Assembly: GCA_036877525.1 (NCBI GenBank)
Contig: JAZGTH010000040.1
Span: 2,108,001-2,172,000, forward strand
Source of the DNA: Chromobotia macracanthus
Taxonomy: Eukaryota; Chordata; Actinopteri; Cypriniformes; Botiidae
DNA length: 64,000 nucleotides
Reading direction: 5' to 3'
The notes under the pieces are model-generated. The model did no database searches and was not told the origin of the DNA. It saw only the letters and a program-made list of their open reading frames with translations. The position numbers and the translations under genes were made by a program. This document shows, piece by piece, positions 27,069-37,900 of the stretch (its first letter is position 1; the number at the start of each line of letters is the position of its first letter).

Positions 27069-30000
27069 CCAATGCCTGGCAGGTGATCAAAGGAGTTCTC
27101 TTCAGGTGAGTTTTTATGACTGTTTACCTGTATAATTAAATTGTCTGATATCCTTTTCTTTAGCCTTATTTGTCAGGGATTGGATGTTTAGTCCCACAAA
27201 CATCCCAACTGATGTAAATAGTACCTTATTAGATCTTATGACTATGTTTAGGCTATGGATGGGCAAGTCTGTGCCTTTTTATTTGGAAATATTTATGCAG
27301 ACATAAATCTGTTTTAATGTCATCTCTGCTCTGGTATAAAATAACTAAGTTGATATGATCAATCCTGAGCTGGTATTGACTGCTGAAGTTTTGATATTGT
27401 GACAACTCATGTTTGAACCCTGAGGGCTTTGATCCTCTGCAGATGTTCCCATGAGGGGAGCACTACTGAACTCCAGTGCTGTTCTGGGCACTTTAATTGA
27501 TGTCAAGGGCTTTTGTCTGCCACAAGCTTTCCTATTTTATCATATTATACTTATGTAACACAATACTAATGAAAGATTTCACTCAGAATTACAGTGATTA
27601 TCATCTTTAGTTATATTTCTTTAGATTCCCAATTTATATTTAGGTGGAGTAGTCTAGACTGTTTGAACACCTTTTTAATTTTTTATTTTGATGACGTTAT
27701 ATGGTAAACAAAAAAAATGGTTTTATTATAGGACTGTAGTCCAATGTAAATGTGTTCTCTTTTTATGTATTAGGATTTTTATCATCTGGGCTATAAGCAG
27801 TTGGTTCCGCAGAGGTCCATCAACTCCAGATCCCAACACTCCTGCTGGAGCCCCACGAGTGCCCAGCCGAAACCTTTTTCCCAAGGACACTCTTATGGTA
27901 ATTACAAGACCTTGACAAATTTATTCTTGATTTGATGAATTCTGATTTTCATCTGTTGCGTGGCTTTCAATGAAAATTCATACCAACCTTTTATAATATC
28001 TATTTGTAATTTGTCTATAAAGTTAGGTGACTCAACATAGTGGCTCTTAATCGCCTTTAAAATTATTCAGCATTGTTAACATCACCATGTGCCCTCTGTT
28101 CACAGAATTTATATGTATATGTCTCTGAGAATGAGACATTTACAGACTTCAACAACACAGAAGCATTGTTCTGGTTTCAGCAAGATCTGGTTTATGGAGA
28201 CTGGACCACAGGGGACTCGGGGGACGGCTGTTATGAACATTACAGAGAGTTGGACCTCTCTGAGGTGGGATATCAAATGGGTATCTCAGAAATGTTATAA
28301 TTTACAGTGGCCCTGAAAGCCATATAAGCCACACATAAAATGTATAATTTTTATTGCATATATTATTCAACATATAACCAAGTGCAAACAATCGCAGGTA
28401 TTCACACTAATGTTGGACATGTTTCAGTAACGTTTGACAACAAGAAAGTATTTTCATGATAGTTTTCATGATATTGCTTTATAAGTGATCACAAACTTGT
28501 AATATGGTTTGCTTAAGCTACCTTTCTTTATAATATAATATAATATAATATAATATTAGTTATTCTGTTAAAGTTATTCAGTTACTTGAAACATTATTTG
28601 AAGTTTGTTTGTTTTTGTCCTTATCTAATTCTGATGTACAGAATGTGAAGCAGAACGGATCTATATACATCCACATTTACTTCACCAAGAGTGGCTTCCA
28701 CCCTGACCCCAAACGCAAGAGCCAGTACCGCAGGCTAGCTACAGTACATGCCACACGAAGTGAGTTTGTCCCTCATTTGTCACACACTCTCCAAATTATG
28801 TTTGCTTTACATATATGTGAATGTCAGCAGGTTTATAATACATGATCATGAGGGCATAAGTCAATCCACACTAAAGTTCCTCACTCAATTCCTCTTCAAC
28901 AGTGCTGAACAAGTACAAGAGGAGGAAGTTCCTCAAAACAAAGAACCTGTTGACGGGCGAGACTGAGGCGGATCCAGAAATGATCAAGGTGCGTTTTGAT
29001 CCAGCTTTGTAGATAAGCGACTCGAGTTTGATTCTGACGTTTTGGTGGTTTTGTTTGTTCTTAGCGGGCAGAAAGCCATGGCCCTGTGGAGATCATATCC
29101 CATTGGCATCCCAACCTCACCATCAATATGGTGGATGATCACACATCCTGGGTGAAAGGTTCCGTTCCACCTCCCCTCGACCAGCGTAAGTTCCTGACCA
29201 TATTAAACATGTTTTCAAAGTTGCTTCTATAAATTGATAACTCTCTCCTGCTTTTCTTAGATGTAAAGTTTGATGCAGTGAGCGGAGACTACTACCCCAT
29301 CGTTTACTTTAATGACTACTGGAACCTGCAAAAGGACTACTACCCTATAAATGACACCCTGGAGAACCTGCCCCTGCGGCTCGTTTATTGTCCCCTCTCC
29401 CTGTGGCGCTGGCAGCTGTATGCTGCTCAAAGTGCTCGATCACCCTGGAATTTCCTGGGAGAAGACACTTATGAGCAGTCAGATGAGGACCAGGACTCTG
29501 TGAAGGTCTACATTAAACTGAAATAGCTGTAGTTTAAAGTTCAAACCTTAAAGGTTTGAATCTCAGATATCTGTCTGAGTGCTAGTATGCTTGGTGGATT
29601 TATTTTATTGTTTCTCTCAACAGGTGGCTCTGCTTGAGACCAACCCCTACCTTTTGGGCCTGACTATTGTTGTTTCCATCGTTCACAGCATTTTTGAGTT
29701 TTTAGCCTTTAAAAACGGTAAAGGAAAACTTGTATTCTTACACTTTAGCTGTTGGGAGATTGTTCTGCTGGTGGCTCATTCTCTCATTTCACCCGTCTGC
29801 AGATATCCAGTTCTGGAACAGCCGTCAGTCTCTTGAGGGGCTGTCTGTTCGCTCCATCATATTTGGGGTGTTTCAGTCACTGGTGGTGCTGCTCTATATA
29901 CTGGACAATGAGACCAACTTTGTCGTCCAAGTCAGCGTATTTATCGGCTTGCTCATCGACTTCTGGAAGATCACCAAAGTCATGGACGTCAGGGTGAGAG

Positions 30001-31661
30001 ATGATACTGCCAGCAGGAATTTTGGTTTACATCAGTCACTTCAGTGTTTTGGACTGTGTTATTGACTCTGATTGTTTTCTTTACCCAGCTGGACAGAGAA
30101 AACAGGATTGCCGGAATATTCCCTCGATTGATATTCAAAGACAAGTCCACGTATGTGGAGTCTTCGACCAAAATCTATGATGATGTAAGCAAGCTTTCAT
30201 GCACTCTTACATGCAGTTAAAGAGATCATTATATTTACATTACATATACTTGTAGTACACTTTTAAATGACCAATGACTGTCTTGTTTTTCCAGATGGCC
30301 TTTAGGTACCTGTCCTGGCTGTTGTACCCTCTCTTTGGGTGCTATGCAGTTTATAGCTTAATATATGTGGAGCACAAAGGCTGGTACTCGTGGGTGCTCA
30401 GTATGCTTTATGGGTTCTTGTTAACCTTTGGTAAGTAGTTTCACTGCATAACTTCACTTATTAGATTGCATTGCTGATAAACAAAGAAATGCCCCAAGCC
30501 CTTGCCTGTGTCAAATTGGAAACAAGTTATGCATGAGGACAAAGCACACATGCTCACAAAGGGGAATTCCACTTTCACCTTCAATTCTCGCTGGATTTTT
30601 TTCACAGTACTGTAAATAGAATGAGAGCACTGTCCACAAGGACACCTTTCATCACGTGAAATCCAGTTTTTAGGCAAGAGGGGAGGAATGCCTGGTGACA
30701 AATTAATATTTAATTGATTTTAAAACCAGCAACAGGAAAACCTGCTCTTTAAAGGTATAATGAATGAGACCATAAAACAAAACATTGTCTGCCTAATAAA
30801 ATCTTGATTAGCTGATTCAGATGTGTTTAATTACCGTTGGAACTAAAGTCTGCAGGACACTGGGCCTCCAGGAGTAGGATTGGGCACCCTTGAAAAATAC
30901 CATCTGATCTTCCATCCTGCTAACTCCTGTATACGTATTTCCTAAAGGTTTCATCACCATGACACCGCAGCTCTTCATCAACTACAAGATGAAGTCAGTA
31001 GCTCATCTCCCCTGGAGGATGCTGACCTACAAGGCCCTGAACACCTTTATAGATGACTTGTTTGCCTTTGTCATCAAGATGCCAATGATGTACAGAATAG
31101 GTTGTCTCAGAGATGGTGTGTGCACTTCCCTATACAACTACCCTCTGTTGATACCTAAAAATAAGGGGTTACTTTTTGTTAACATGGATAGTATTCACAT
31201 GAAATCGACTTTGATCCTGTTTAGTTTAATAATACACATTCCTGGGCCTTTTGTGCACAATTCACTAGTACCTGTTTTTTCTAGGATAAAAAAGTTTGCT
31301 TATTTTTCAACTCTTCTAAGCACTTGGCTCTTTTCACAATGTAATCAGTTTATATTGGATAAAATCATGGCGTAAGAGTAACAGCCCGGACATGGATCAT
31401 TAATGTTTCTAATTTAAACAACTGCTGTTTAGTCTCTTCCCATAATCATTGTACATACTGTGAGACGTGTTGTTTTCCACAGATGTGGTATTCTTCATCT
31501 ATCTGTACCAGCGCTGGATTTACAGAGTGGATCCCAACCGTGTCAACGAGTTCGGAACCAGTGGAGTTGACCAAAACAGGGACAGCTCAGCTCAGCCAGC
31601 GGTCACCGACACGACCGCTGCCATCATGGATAAATCAGAGGGGGAGAAGAAAAATGATTAA
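23864..31661 (+). CDS. clptm1: CLPTM1, cleft lip and palate transmembrane protein 1
   Basis: Multi-pass membrane protein of the CLPTM1 family, associated in mammals with ER retention of GABA-A receptors. Fourteen coding exons in phase: 23864-23917, 26963-27105, 27774-27897, 28106-28264, 28642-28759, 28903-28988, 29065-29185, 29261-29505, 29624-29717, 29803-29993, 30089-30184, 30295-30430, 30948-31115, 31483-31661, giving about 637 residues (human 669). Family blocks are nearly identical to mammals: PNAWQVIKGVLFRIFIIWAI (first membrane segment), FTKSGFHPDP, LLTGETEADPEMIKRAE, SHWHPNLTIN, GDYYPIVYFNDYWNLQKDYY, YILDNETNFVVQVSVFIG, LPWRMLTYKALNTFIDDLFA and VFFIYLYQRWIYRVDP. The N-terminus carries a 16-residue glutamine run where human has proline-rich sequence. 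Intron 1 (about 3 kb) contains LINE and SINE debris. Confidence 0.97.
25430..25960 (-). pseudogene. decayed LINE reverse-transcriptase remnant in clptm1 intron 1
   Basis: On the minus strand, 25440-25720 reads like the C-terminal part of a fish LINE polymerase (EDLAQTTHINRSVRMAQQHL, then IESILSCNFTAW). Further upstream, near 25930, SPQGYVLRPLLF recalls the RT motif PQGxVLxPLL. Stops and frameshifts separate these blocks. The motif style differs from the LINE piece at 22.3-22.8 kb, so a second family is likely. The plus-strand frame 25658-26053 is a shadow of it. Confidence 0.7.
26757..26880 (-). mobile_element. partial tRNA-derived SINE in clptm1 intron 1
   Basis: Reverse orientation. The B-box segment (ggttgtgggtttgattccca on the minus strand, 26828-26850) matches the SINE in relb intron 8, followed by the remains of a tail toward 26760. 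The A-box half is decayed. Confidence 0.55.
27020..27067 (+). repeat. clptm1: in-frame CAG/CAA tract encoding 16 glutamines in clptm1 exon 2
   Basis: Sixteen consecutive glutamine codons, mostly CAG with three CAA interruptions (codons 2, 3 and 14). The longest pure CAG stretch is ten codons. It lies just before the conserved PNAWQVIKG block, in the N-terminal region before the first membrane segment. Confidence 0.95.
28525..28557 (+). repeat. (TAATA)n microsatellite in clptm1 intron 4
   Basis: A short pentanucleotide run of TATAA units, with no coding role. Confidence 0.8.
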
Positions 31662-32260
31662 CCTGTTTAAACCCTCTATATTGTCCTCTGGTGTCATGAA
31701 GGTGTGTTAAGGCATCTTCGGGGCTGAGTTTATGTTTGTCAGGGGAGGGAACTGGATTACTGGTATTACGCAAAAGACTGCAGAAGAAAATTCAGTTCAA
31801 CTGTCCTCCTTTTTGTGGGATCCACAGGAAAAACTAATTATATTTAATGCAGACTTCCTTAAATCATTTTTTGAGCTCCCATGTTTTTGCAGTCAAAGTG
31901 AAGTAAATGTGATGTACTGTATTGTATATTTTTGGGTTGGTAACACTAATAATTTGAAGGGTTAGGTGGTTTGTAATTCAATCCCATTGGCTGGAGTGAA
32001 TAGGACCATTGCAGTACATATCTTTTTTTCAAAGTACAAAAGTAAGGAAAAGAGGTCGGATAGCTGTCCTCCTTATTCTGTGTACTAATTTTCTTTTCAT
32101 TCCATGTGTGAAGGCGGAACCAGGAAGCAGATGTGTAACGTAGAGCAGTGGAGGGTCAAAAACTGAAGCCGATTCTGCTCACGCTACCTGTGCAAAATGG
32201 TTTTTTAAAAGAATTGATGTTTCAAACCTGAACAAAAAATAAATAACAGCCTTGTAGGTA
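31662..32260 (+). other. clptm1: probable clptm1 3' UTR and poly(A) signal
   Basis: After the TAA at 31659-31661 the sequence is non-coding. A canonical AATAAA is at 32238-32243, about 580 bases past the stop, and is the best first poly(A) signal. Beyond it, to about 33400, AT-rich sequence shows no gene. Confidence 0.5.
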
Positions 32261-33452
32261 TTAATATATAATTATATATTATTATTATTAATAACTATGA
32301 TCGTGATTTCCTTTTTTCTAAGTCTCTGAATTTTTCTTTTGTATGTGCTGAAACTGTACAGCACCCCAAGCTTGTAAAATTGAACCGTGCTGACATTACA
32401 ACTCAAGCAATAGCTATATTGCCAGTCCTTTAACTGAGAAATGTCCCATTTCATTCACACTCCAAAGCTGGACCACTGTATGTCATTCAACATGATGGGT
32501 CGTGCAACAGTATAAGAATACGTAAGACGATATGCCTGACTTGTCATTTTTTTTGGTGCTGCAATACTAAATTGATTGGGCTTTTATTTTAGTCAGTTCA
32601 TAATTTGATGACTCATGGTTATAGTAAAACTTAAGTGCAGTTTAAAGTGGATGTTGTTTTATTGATGTCTCAAGAAGTGTATGTTTGTACATTTGGTTTA
32701 AATCTACTTTTGAAAGGTGTGACAGGCTCATAAAAAAACTTGAAATTTTAAAAACTTTAAACTACTTATTGGTCATTTGGTTTGAAAAGAACGGGTTTGC
32801 TAAGAAATATTTTGGTCACCAGTGCAAAGACTTTCTCCAGCGCAGCTTTTGTTCATATTTAAAATGTAGAGGATTTTAAATTACTGAATTAATCAGTTTC
32901 TGCATCAGCTATGGACGTATTACACAAGATCACGTGATTATAACATTGTATTAAAATCATTGCTTTTTGTTCAGTTTTGGCTGAGACAGAGTCTAAATTA
33001 TTAGTTGGGAAGTTTTATAATAAAGTTATAAAATATAAAATGGTCTATGAAAGGGTTAAATGTAAACAATGGGAGAACTGATGCGATTTACTATGCCTGT
33101 TCAGATGTGTAGGAGTCTGAAATTAAGAGGCTGTTATTCATTATCAGTTTTCAACCACATCTGTAAAACTTGACAGAATGTGGGTGCTGAGCTACATGTA
33201 CCAGTGAAACTAAATGTACCTTAATTATATACATTTAGCCTTTTCACCAGCTGTGTGATAGGAGCAGTTGCCTAAAGCTACAGAGAGCACAGGTTGAGCA
33301 GCTGTTGTAAGCAGATTTAAGTTTTTACATCACTTTCATTAAGAATGATACACATCGTTTTATATCTTTGTATGTAACAAAAATGTAACTAACCACACAA
33401 AAACGTTTAATTACTACACTCTTTAGATAATTAAAATGAATGAAATATAGCT

Positions 33453-33791
33453 TTAAAAAATACATTTGCAATATTTAAACATCAGTTTTACAATAAAAAT
33501 ACATTTGAGATTCTCTACATGTATAACAGTCAGGATTATTATAATGCAAATGTATAAGATAATAGAAAGTTCATTGACGATCTGGTCTGCGGTGGGTCTG
33601 ATGCTGGCCTCCCCGGCCCGATACCGGCTGTCTGATAAATACTTAATACACTCGTGCATAGGCAATTGATCCGTGGATTCGTATCGTATAAGGTTTAGTG
33701 TGCCTACAAACTCCATTATAATCGTTCCGATGTTGCCTTTAGTGCTTACATGTGCTGGGGTGCAAGGTGGGGAGACGCAAGGTGGATCCAC
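33453..33791 (-). other. unidentified open frame between clptm1 and relb
   Basis: A 112-codon frame on the minus strand that opens on GTG at 33791; its first ATG is at 33716. The first 75 codons lie in GC- and CpG-richer sequence than the surroundings and read like real protein (for example IRYESTDQLPMHECIKYLSD, then RPTADQIVNEL). The last 35 codons are AT-rich and hydrophobic (ILYICIIIILTVI). I do not recognise it. A second frame just upstream (33753-33896, from an ATG) abuts it in another phase. It may be an exon, a decayed gene or chance; the RPTADQIV end faintly recalls a kinase C-lobe, which I do not rely on. Confidence 0.25.
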
Positions 33792-34414
33792 TTGCAGTTT
33801 TGGTTAGCGGACTGCTGCATGCGCCAAACTCGAACCAGAAATCCCTTGACAGTAGTCGGATAATGGGAACTGGTGACGGCATGGTTCATGGTGCCCTGGG
33901 CTTGAAGATCGCTCACCGGTTTTGCTTCGCTTGGCGGAGTTCACATGATCATTTTATGCACACCTGTCATATGACCGTGACTGACTAAATCATGGGACTA
34001 AATTTGCCTGTTCTGTATGAAACTCTTATTCTGTAGGCGGTAATTTGGTTTAAATATAAATAAAACTGGTGGTAACCGCGTGCTGATTTTTAAAGTCGTG
34101 TAAAAATCCGGTGTATAGGGTTTTTAAAGCAGTTTATCTATTTTTAAACACTAACACTGCTGTGTTGGTAGAGGATGACCCCACGATTACAGCTGCGAAC
34201 GCAACGCGTCCCTATCAGAGCCAAATACTGCTTACACTGCAAATCACGTGAGTATCAAGAAAGCGCTTTGGGCTGCTACCTGTAAGAGAAAGGTTAATAT
34301 TAAACAGCTATCTAAAACTTATTATAACACTTATAGTATGTCTAATAAGAATGATAATAAATACAAATATATTATGTAGTATGTTATATATTTTATGTTA
34401 AACAACAACAAAAA

Positions 34415-34461
34415 GAATACTACTACTACTGCTACTACTACTACTACTAATAATAATAATA
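34415..34461 (+). repeat. (TAC/TAA)n trinucleotide repeat upstream of relb
   Basis: Compound run of ACT/TAC units passing into TAA units, about 500 bases before the relb start codon and about 160 bases before its kappaB sites. Confidence 0.85.
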
Positions 34462-34623
34462 ATCATAGGCTACCTATTTACCTATGTAAATGCATACTTT
34501 TTGTTTGGAGGGTGGTCGTTTTACATGGTAATGAACTGATTTCGTTCATTGTTTGCCTATATAAGACAAGATTCACTCTTGAAACTCACCTGTTGTTAAT
34601 CCGTGTCATGGCAACGAATCCTG

Positions 34624-34657
34624 GGGGCTTTCCCAGCTGTGACGTAGGGGAATTTCC
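34624..34657 (+). promoter_or_regulatory. relb: pair of NF-kappaB sites upstream of relb
   Basis: Two perfect matches to GGGRNWYYCC: GGGGCTTTCC at 34624-34633 and GGGAATTTCC at 34648-34657. They are 14 bases apart with a CRE-like TGACGTA (34640-34646) between them, and lie about 320-350 bases before the relb ATG. NF-kappaB control of RELB through promoter kappaB sites is established in mammals; the sites here are seen directly and their function is inferred. Confidence 0.75.
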
Positions 34658-34688
34658 ACCCACCAGATCAGACCGCTGCAGTTCACGA

Positions 34689-34709
34689 AGAGAAAAGTGA
34701 AACGAAAGG
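34689..34709 (+). promoter_or_regulatory. relb: IRF/ISRE-like element upstream of relb
   Basis: Overlapping GAAA repeats (GAGAAAAGTGAAACGAAAGG) match the IRF-binding pattern of spaced GAAA cores. The element lies 32 bases after the second kappaB site. It suggests combined NF-kappaB and interferon input, which the sequence alone cannot prove. Confidence 0.5.
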
Positions 34710-34973
34710 ACGAGGAACGAGCGATGTTTGTGTCCCATCGCAATCGTTAGAGCACGGGTGTGAGTTTAAGCCGTGTTGTCCCCTCAAGATCGTTTCCCTA
34801 AAACTTCCGTCCATTTCTGGCGTCAGGAAACAGGCAAATTACCCGGAAATGAGCCCGTAACTGGGATCTGATCGCTGTAGAAGGATTTCCAAGCGCTGCT
34901 ATTCAACACAATATCTATCTACGACTGCGGGTAGAAACCAAAGAGTCTTCTTTTCTTCCGTGTTGCCCATGCA

Positions 34974-37900
34974 ATGAGAAACATGAGTGTTCGCAACGGC
35001 ACAGTTGGAGGTTAGTTCACAATCTCATTCTCTGTGTTTAGATCTGACGGCCCTGTTGTCATTCTGCTTCATCTTGTTTGTTGAGTACTTTCTATAGTTT
35101 GACTTCATTAAGCAATGAAGTACATGACCTACATATGATTCTGTACATGTACATGTACATCACGCTGTGTTGCGTTTGTATGACATTCAGTATATTATCC
35201 TAAGTAAGTAAGTTAGTAAGTTGGAGTTTCTACAGTCACGGGCCTTTATCGGAGCATTAACAGAGGCCTGGAGACCTTTTCTTTGTATTATCTCCTGAAA
35301 CGTTATTGGAAAGTTATTGCTCAGTGTGTTTATACATGTCAATAAATACATTTCATTCAGTTTCGTTTTCCGGTAATGCAAACAGTTGACCTCTTTTTCT
35401 ATCTTTTGTCTCCCTTTGTGCATCCCTGTGCAGCATTAAATCTAGGTGAGTTTCTGTGACGTCATCTGTCAATTGTGTCAATTGTGTAACTAGAACCCAT
35501 GTTCATGACTGTATCAATACTGTCTCAGATATTATAGACGAGTACCTTTTGGAGAAGTCGATCAAAGAGTCATTGGCAGCTCCTTCAACATTACCTCTCC
35601 CTGGTCCTCCTCCTCCACCTGCAGACAAGGATATCCATCCAGTTGCTAAAGCATCTAGGAGCAGGTGTAGTGCTCCAGTGTTGGTCTCCAGAGGAGCAGC
35701 TCCACAGCCGGTGAGTCTAGTTGCTGTTACACTACAATTATCAGTAAACGGATATCGTATTAGTGGTGCTTTGACATACTTTCATAAAACCCCAGATTTT
35801 AGGCGTAAAATTTTGTGCTTAACTTGTTGATATCTCAAATTGTGTAGCTCTTTAAATAGCTTCCAAGATATATTTATGATTTATACCTGTGCATGACAAA
35901 ACTTGCAAAATAGTGTATATAGTGTAATAGACTTATATATCTGCAATCAAAGAGTATATCTGCAGATGTAATATATATCTGCAATATATATTATATATCT
36001 GCAGATGTAATAAGACTATATACTTAAAACTCTAGTGTAATAGACTTTAACATTAAAGATCAATAAATTGAAGTTAATACAGAGACTTAGGAGTGTTTTT
36101 TTTATATGTTCACCTAGCAACCACCACGGGCAAACACTTAGGAGCACCTGGTGGTGAGGTTTCTACAGGCAAGAACCACATTAAAATATAACCATCTAGT
36201 TCGAATGCTTAGAAAACAGCTTTTAGCGTGTTGTTTAAACTATGTGGGTGACTAATCTGTGACTAAACTGGGTACCATAAAGTCAGGTCTGCATGACTTA
36301 CTTGAGGTTTTACTCCAAGTAAACAATAGTATTGGTAGAGTTGTTAGTATTGGCTTTTAACAAGACATGGCAGCAGTTTAGTGCAATAGCTATTAAAACC
36401 ATGTAATTCTGGTATATGCAGTTTCAGTAGGCTTTTTTAATTTGAGGATTTATGAGACTGTAATCGGATGCCTGCTTTCGGTTAGTGCTTCTCTCCCCCA
36501 TACAAAAGAGAGAGACAGATACACTCCTCTCTCTGCCTCTTGCGTTCTTATTGGCTGACCAGCACTGTGAACTTCCTGTTTCTCTACCATGCTCCCTCTG
36601 GCACTTCTCAGCGACTCTTTGTGTAAGTGATCTGAGTACTTTCTTAGGCATGTCAAAACATGGCCTTTTGTTACTATTTTCTCCAGAATTGCAGCATTCT
36701 TTTATTTCTGTTGTGCAATTGTTTTTCTTTGATGTTGAAGACAATCGGTATGACTCAAACAAGCCGTTAATCAGCCTCCTTGTTTTTCCCCGTTTTGTCA
36801 CTTTTTCACTAACTCATTTTTTCTGTCCCTCTTGCTGACTCTTCCGAGTTTTTTTTTTATTTCTGGTATTTTAGATGAGATTTGTTGCAGTATCGGTTAC
36901 GTGAGCACCATAGGACATTATTTATCAGGCATGTTCTTTGTGTGGCGTAGGCTGAGTTCGACATGTGTTTAGTATTAGGTAGAATGGAGATTCAATGGAG
37001 ATTGTGACTAGGTGATTTGTTTGTCTTTCCACTAATGGTTTAAAATATTGGAAAGTCCAACAAAAAACATCTGAAGCTGAAGTAATTATCATATGTGTAT
37101 TGAAGTATGAAGTATCATATGAAGTATTAGTGGTGTTTGCTAAGGACATTAGTAGGCGAAAATGAGACATTCCATAGAATTACATTGGAATCAGTCAAGC
37201 CATAACTAGAGACCAGAATTCATAGAGACTTGTAAGTTTGCTCTTTTGACTTTAGTAAGCGACCACATTACAACACCCTGGAAACTAGCATCGTGGAATT
37301 GACCTAAAGGGCGTTTTCCAAAATCTAGTTTGTATCTCTCTTTTTTACAGGGTAAATACAACTTTAACCAGATCCCGACCTCTCACACTGATGCTATGGC
37401 ACCAATGCATGCTATACGTGGTCACAAAGTGGTATCTCACCGCCGTGGACAGGGATCTTCAGCGACCCAGTGTCTTCCTCCTCTGCAGACCGGGACAGAA
37501 CATCTGGAGCGCTTTCTGGAAAAACCTGAACTGATGGTGGTGGAGCAGCCGAAGGAACGTGGCATGCGATTTCGCTACGAGTGTGAAGGACGATCGGCAG
37601 GCAGCATCCTTGGAGCCTCCAGCACTGATGTCAGCAAGACCTTGCCTGCCATTGAAGTGAGTCATAAATGCTTTAAACGGTTCGTGCTTTTGAATTGATG
37701 TTAGTGTGATCGCATCTGGCCATAGGCTTTTATTTCATGACCCACATAACATTAGGTGTATGAACAACTGTTTGTCAGTTATTTACCTATTAAGAAATGC
37801 TCTACTCCGTTCAGCTATGATTTTTTTATTCCATTCACACAAATAAAAACTGACTCAGTTACCTTATTTCATTATGTGGTTGTGTCTGGAATGCACCAAC

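Noticed and set aside
33453..33560. Kinase C-lobe remnant suggested by RPTADQIVNEL
   Set aside because: No other kinase motifs (HRD, DFG, APE) occur nearby; the resemblance is too short to use.
34558..34565. TATATAAG as the relb TATA box
   Set aside because: It lies upstream of the kappaB sites and about 410 bases from the ATG with no supporting start-site evidence.
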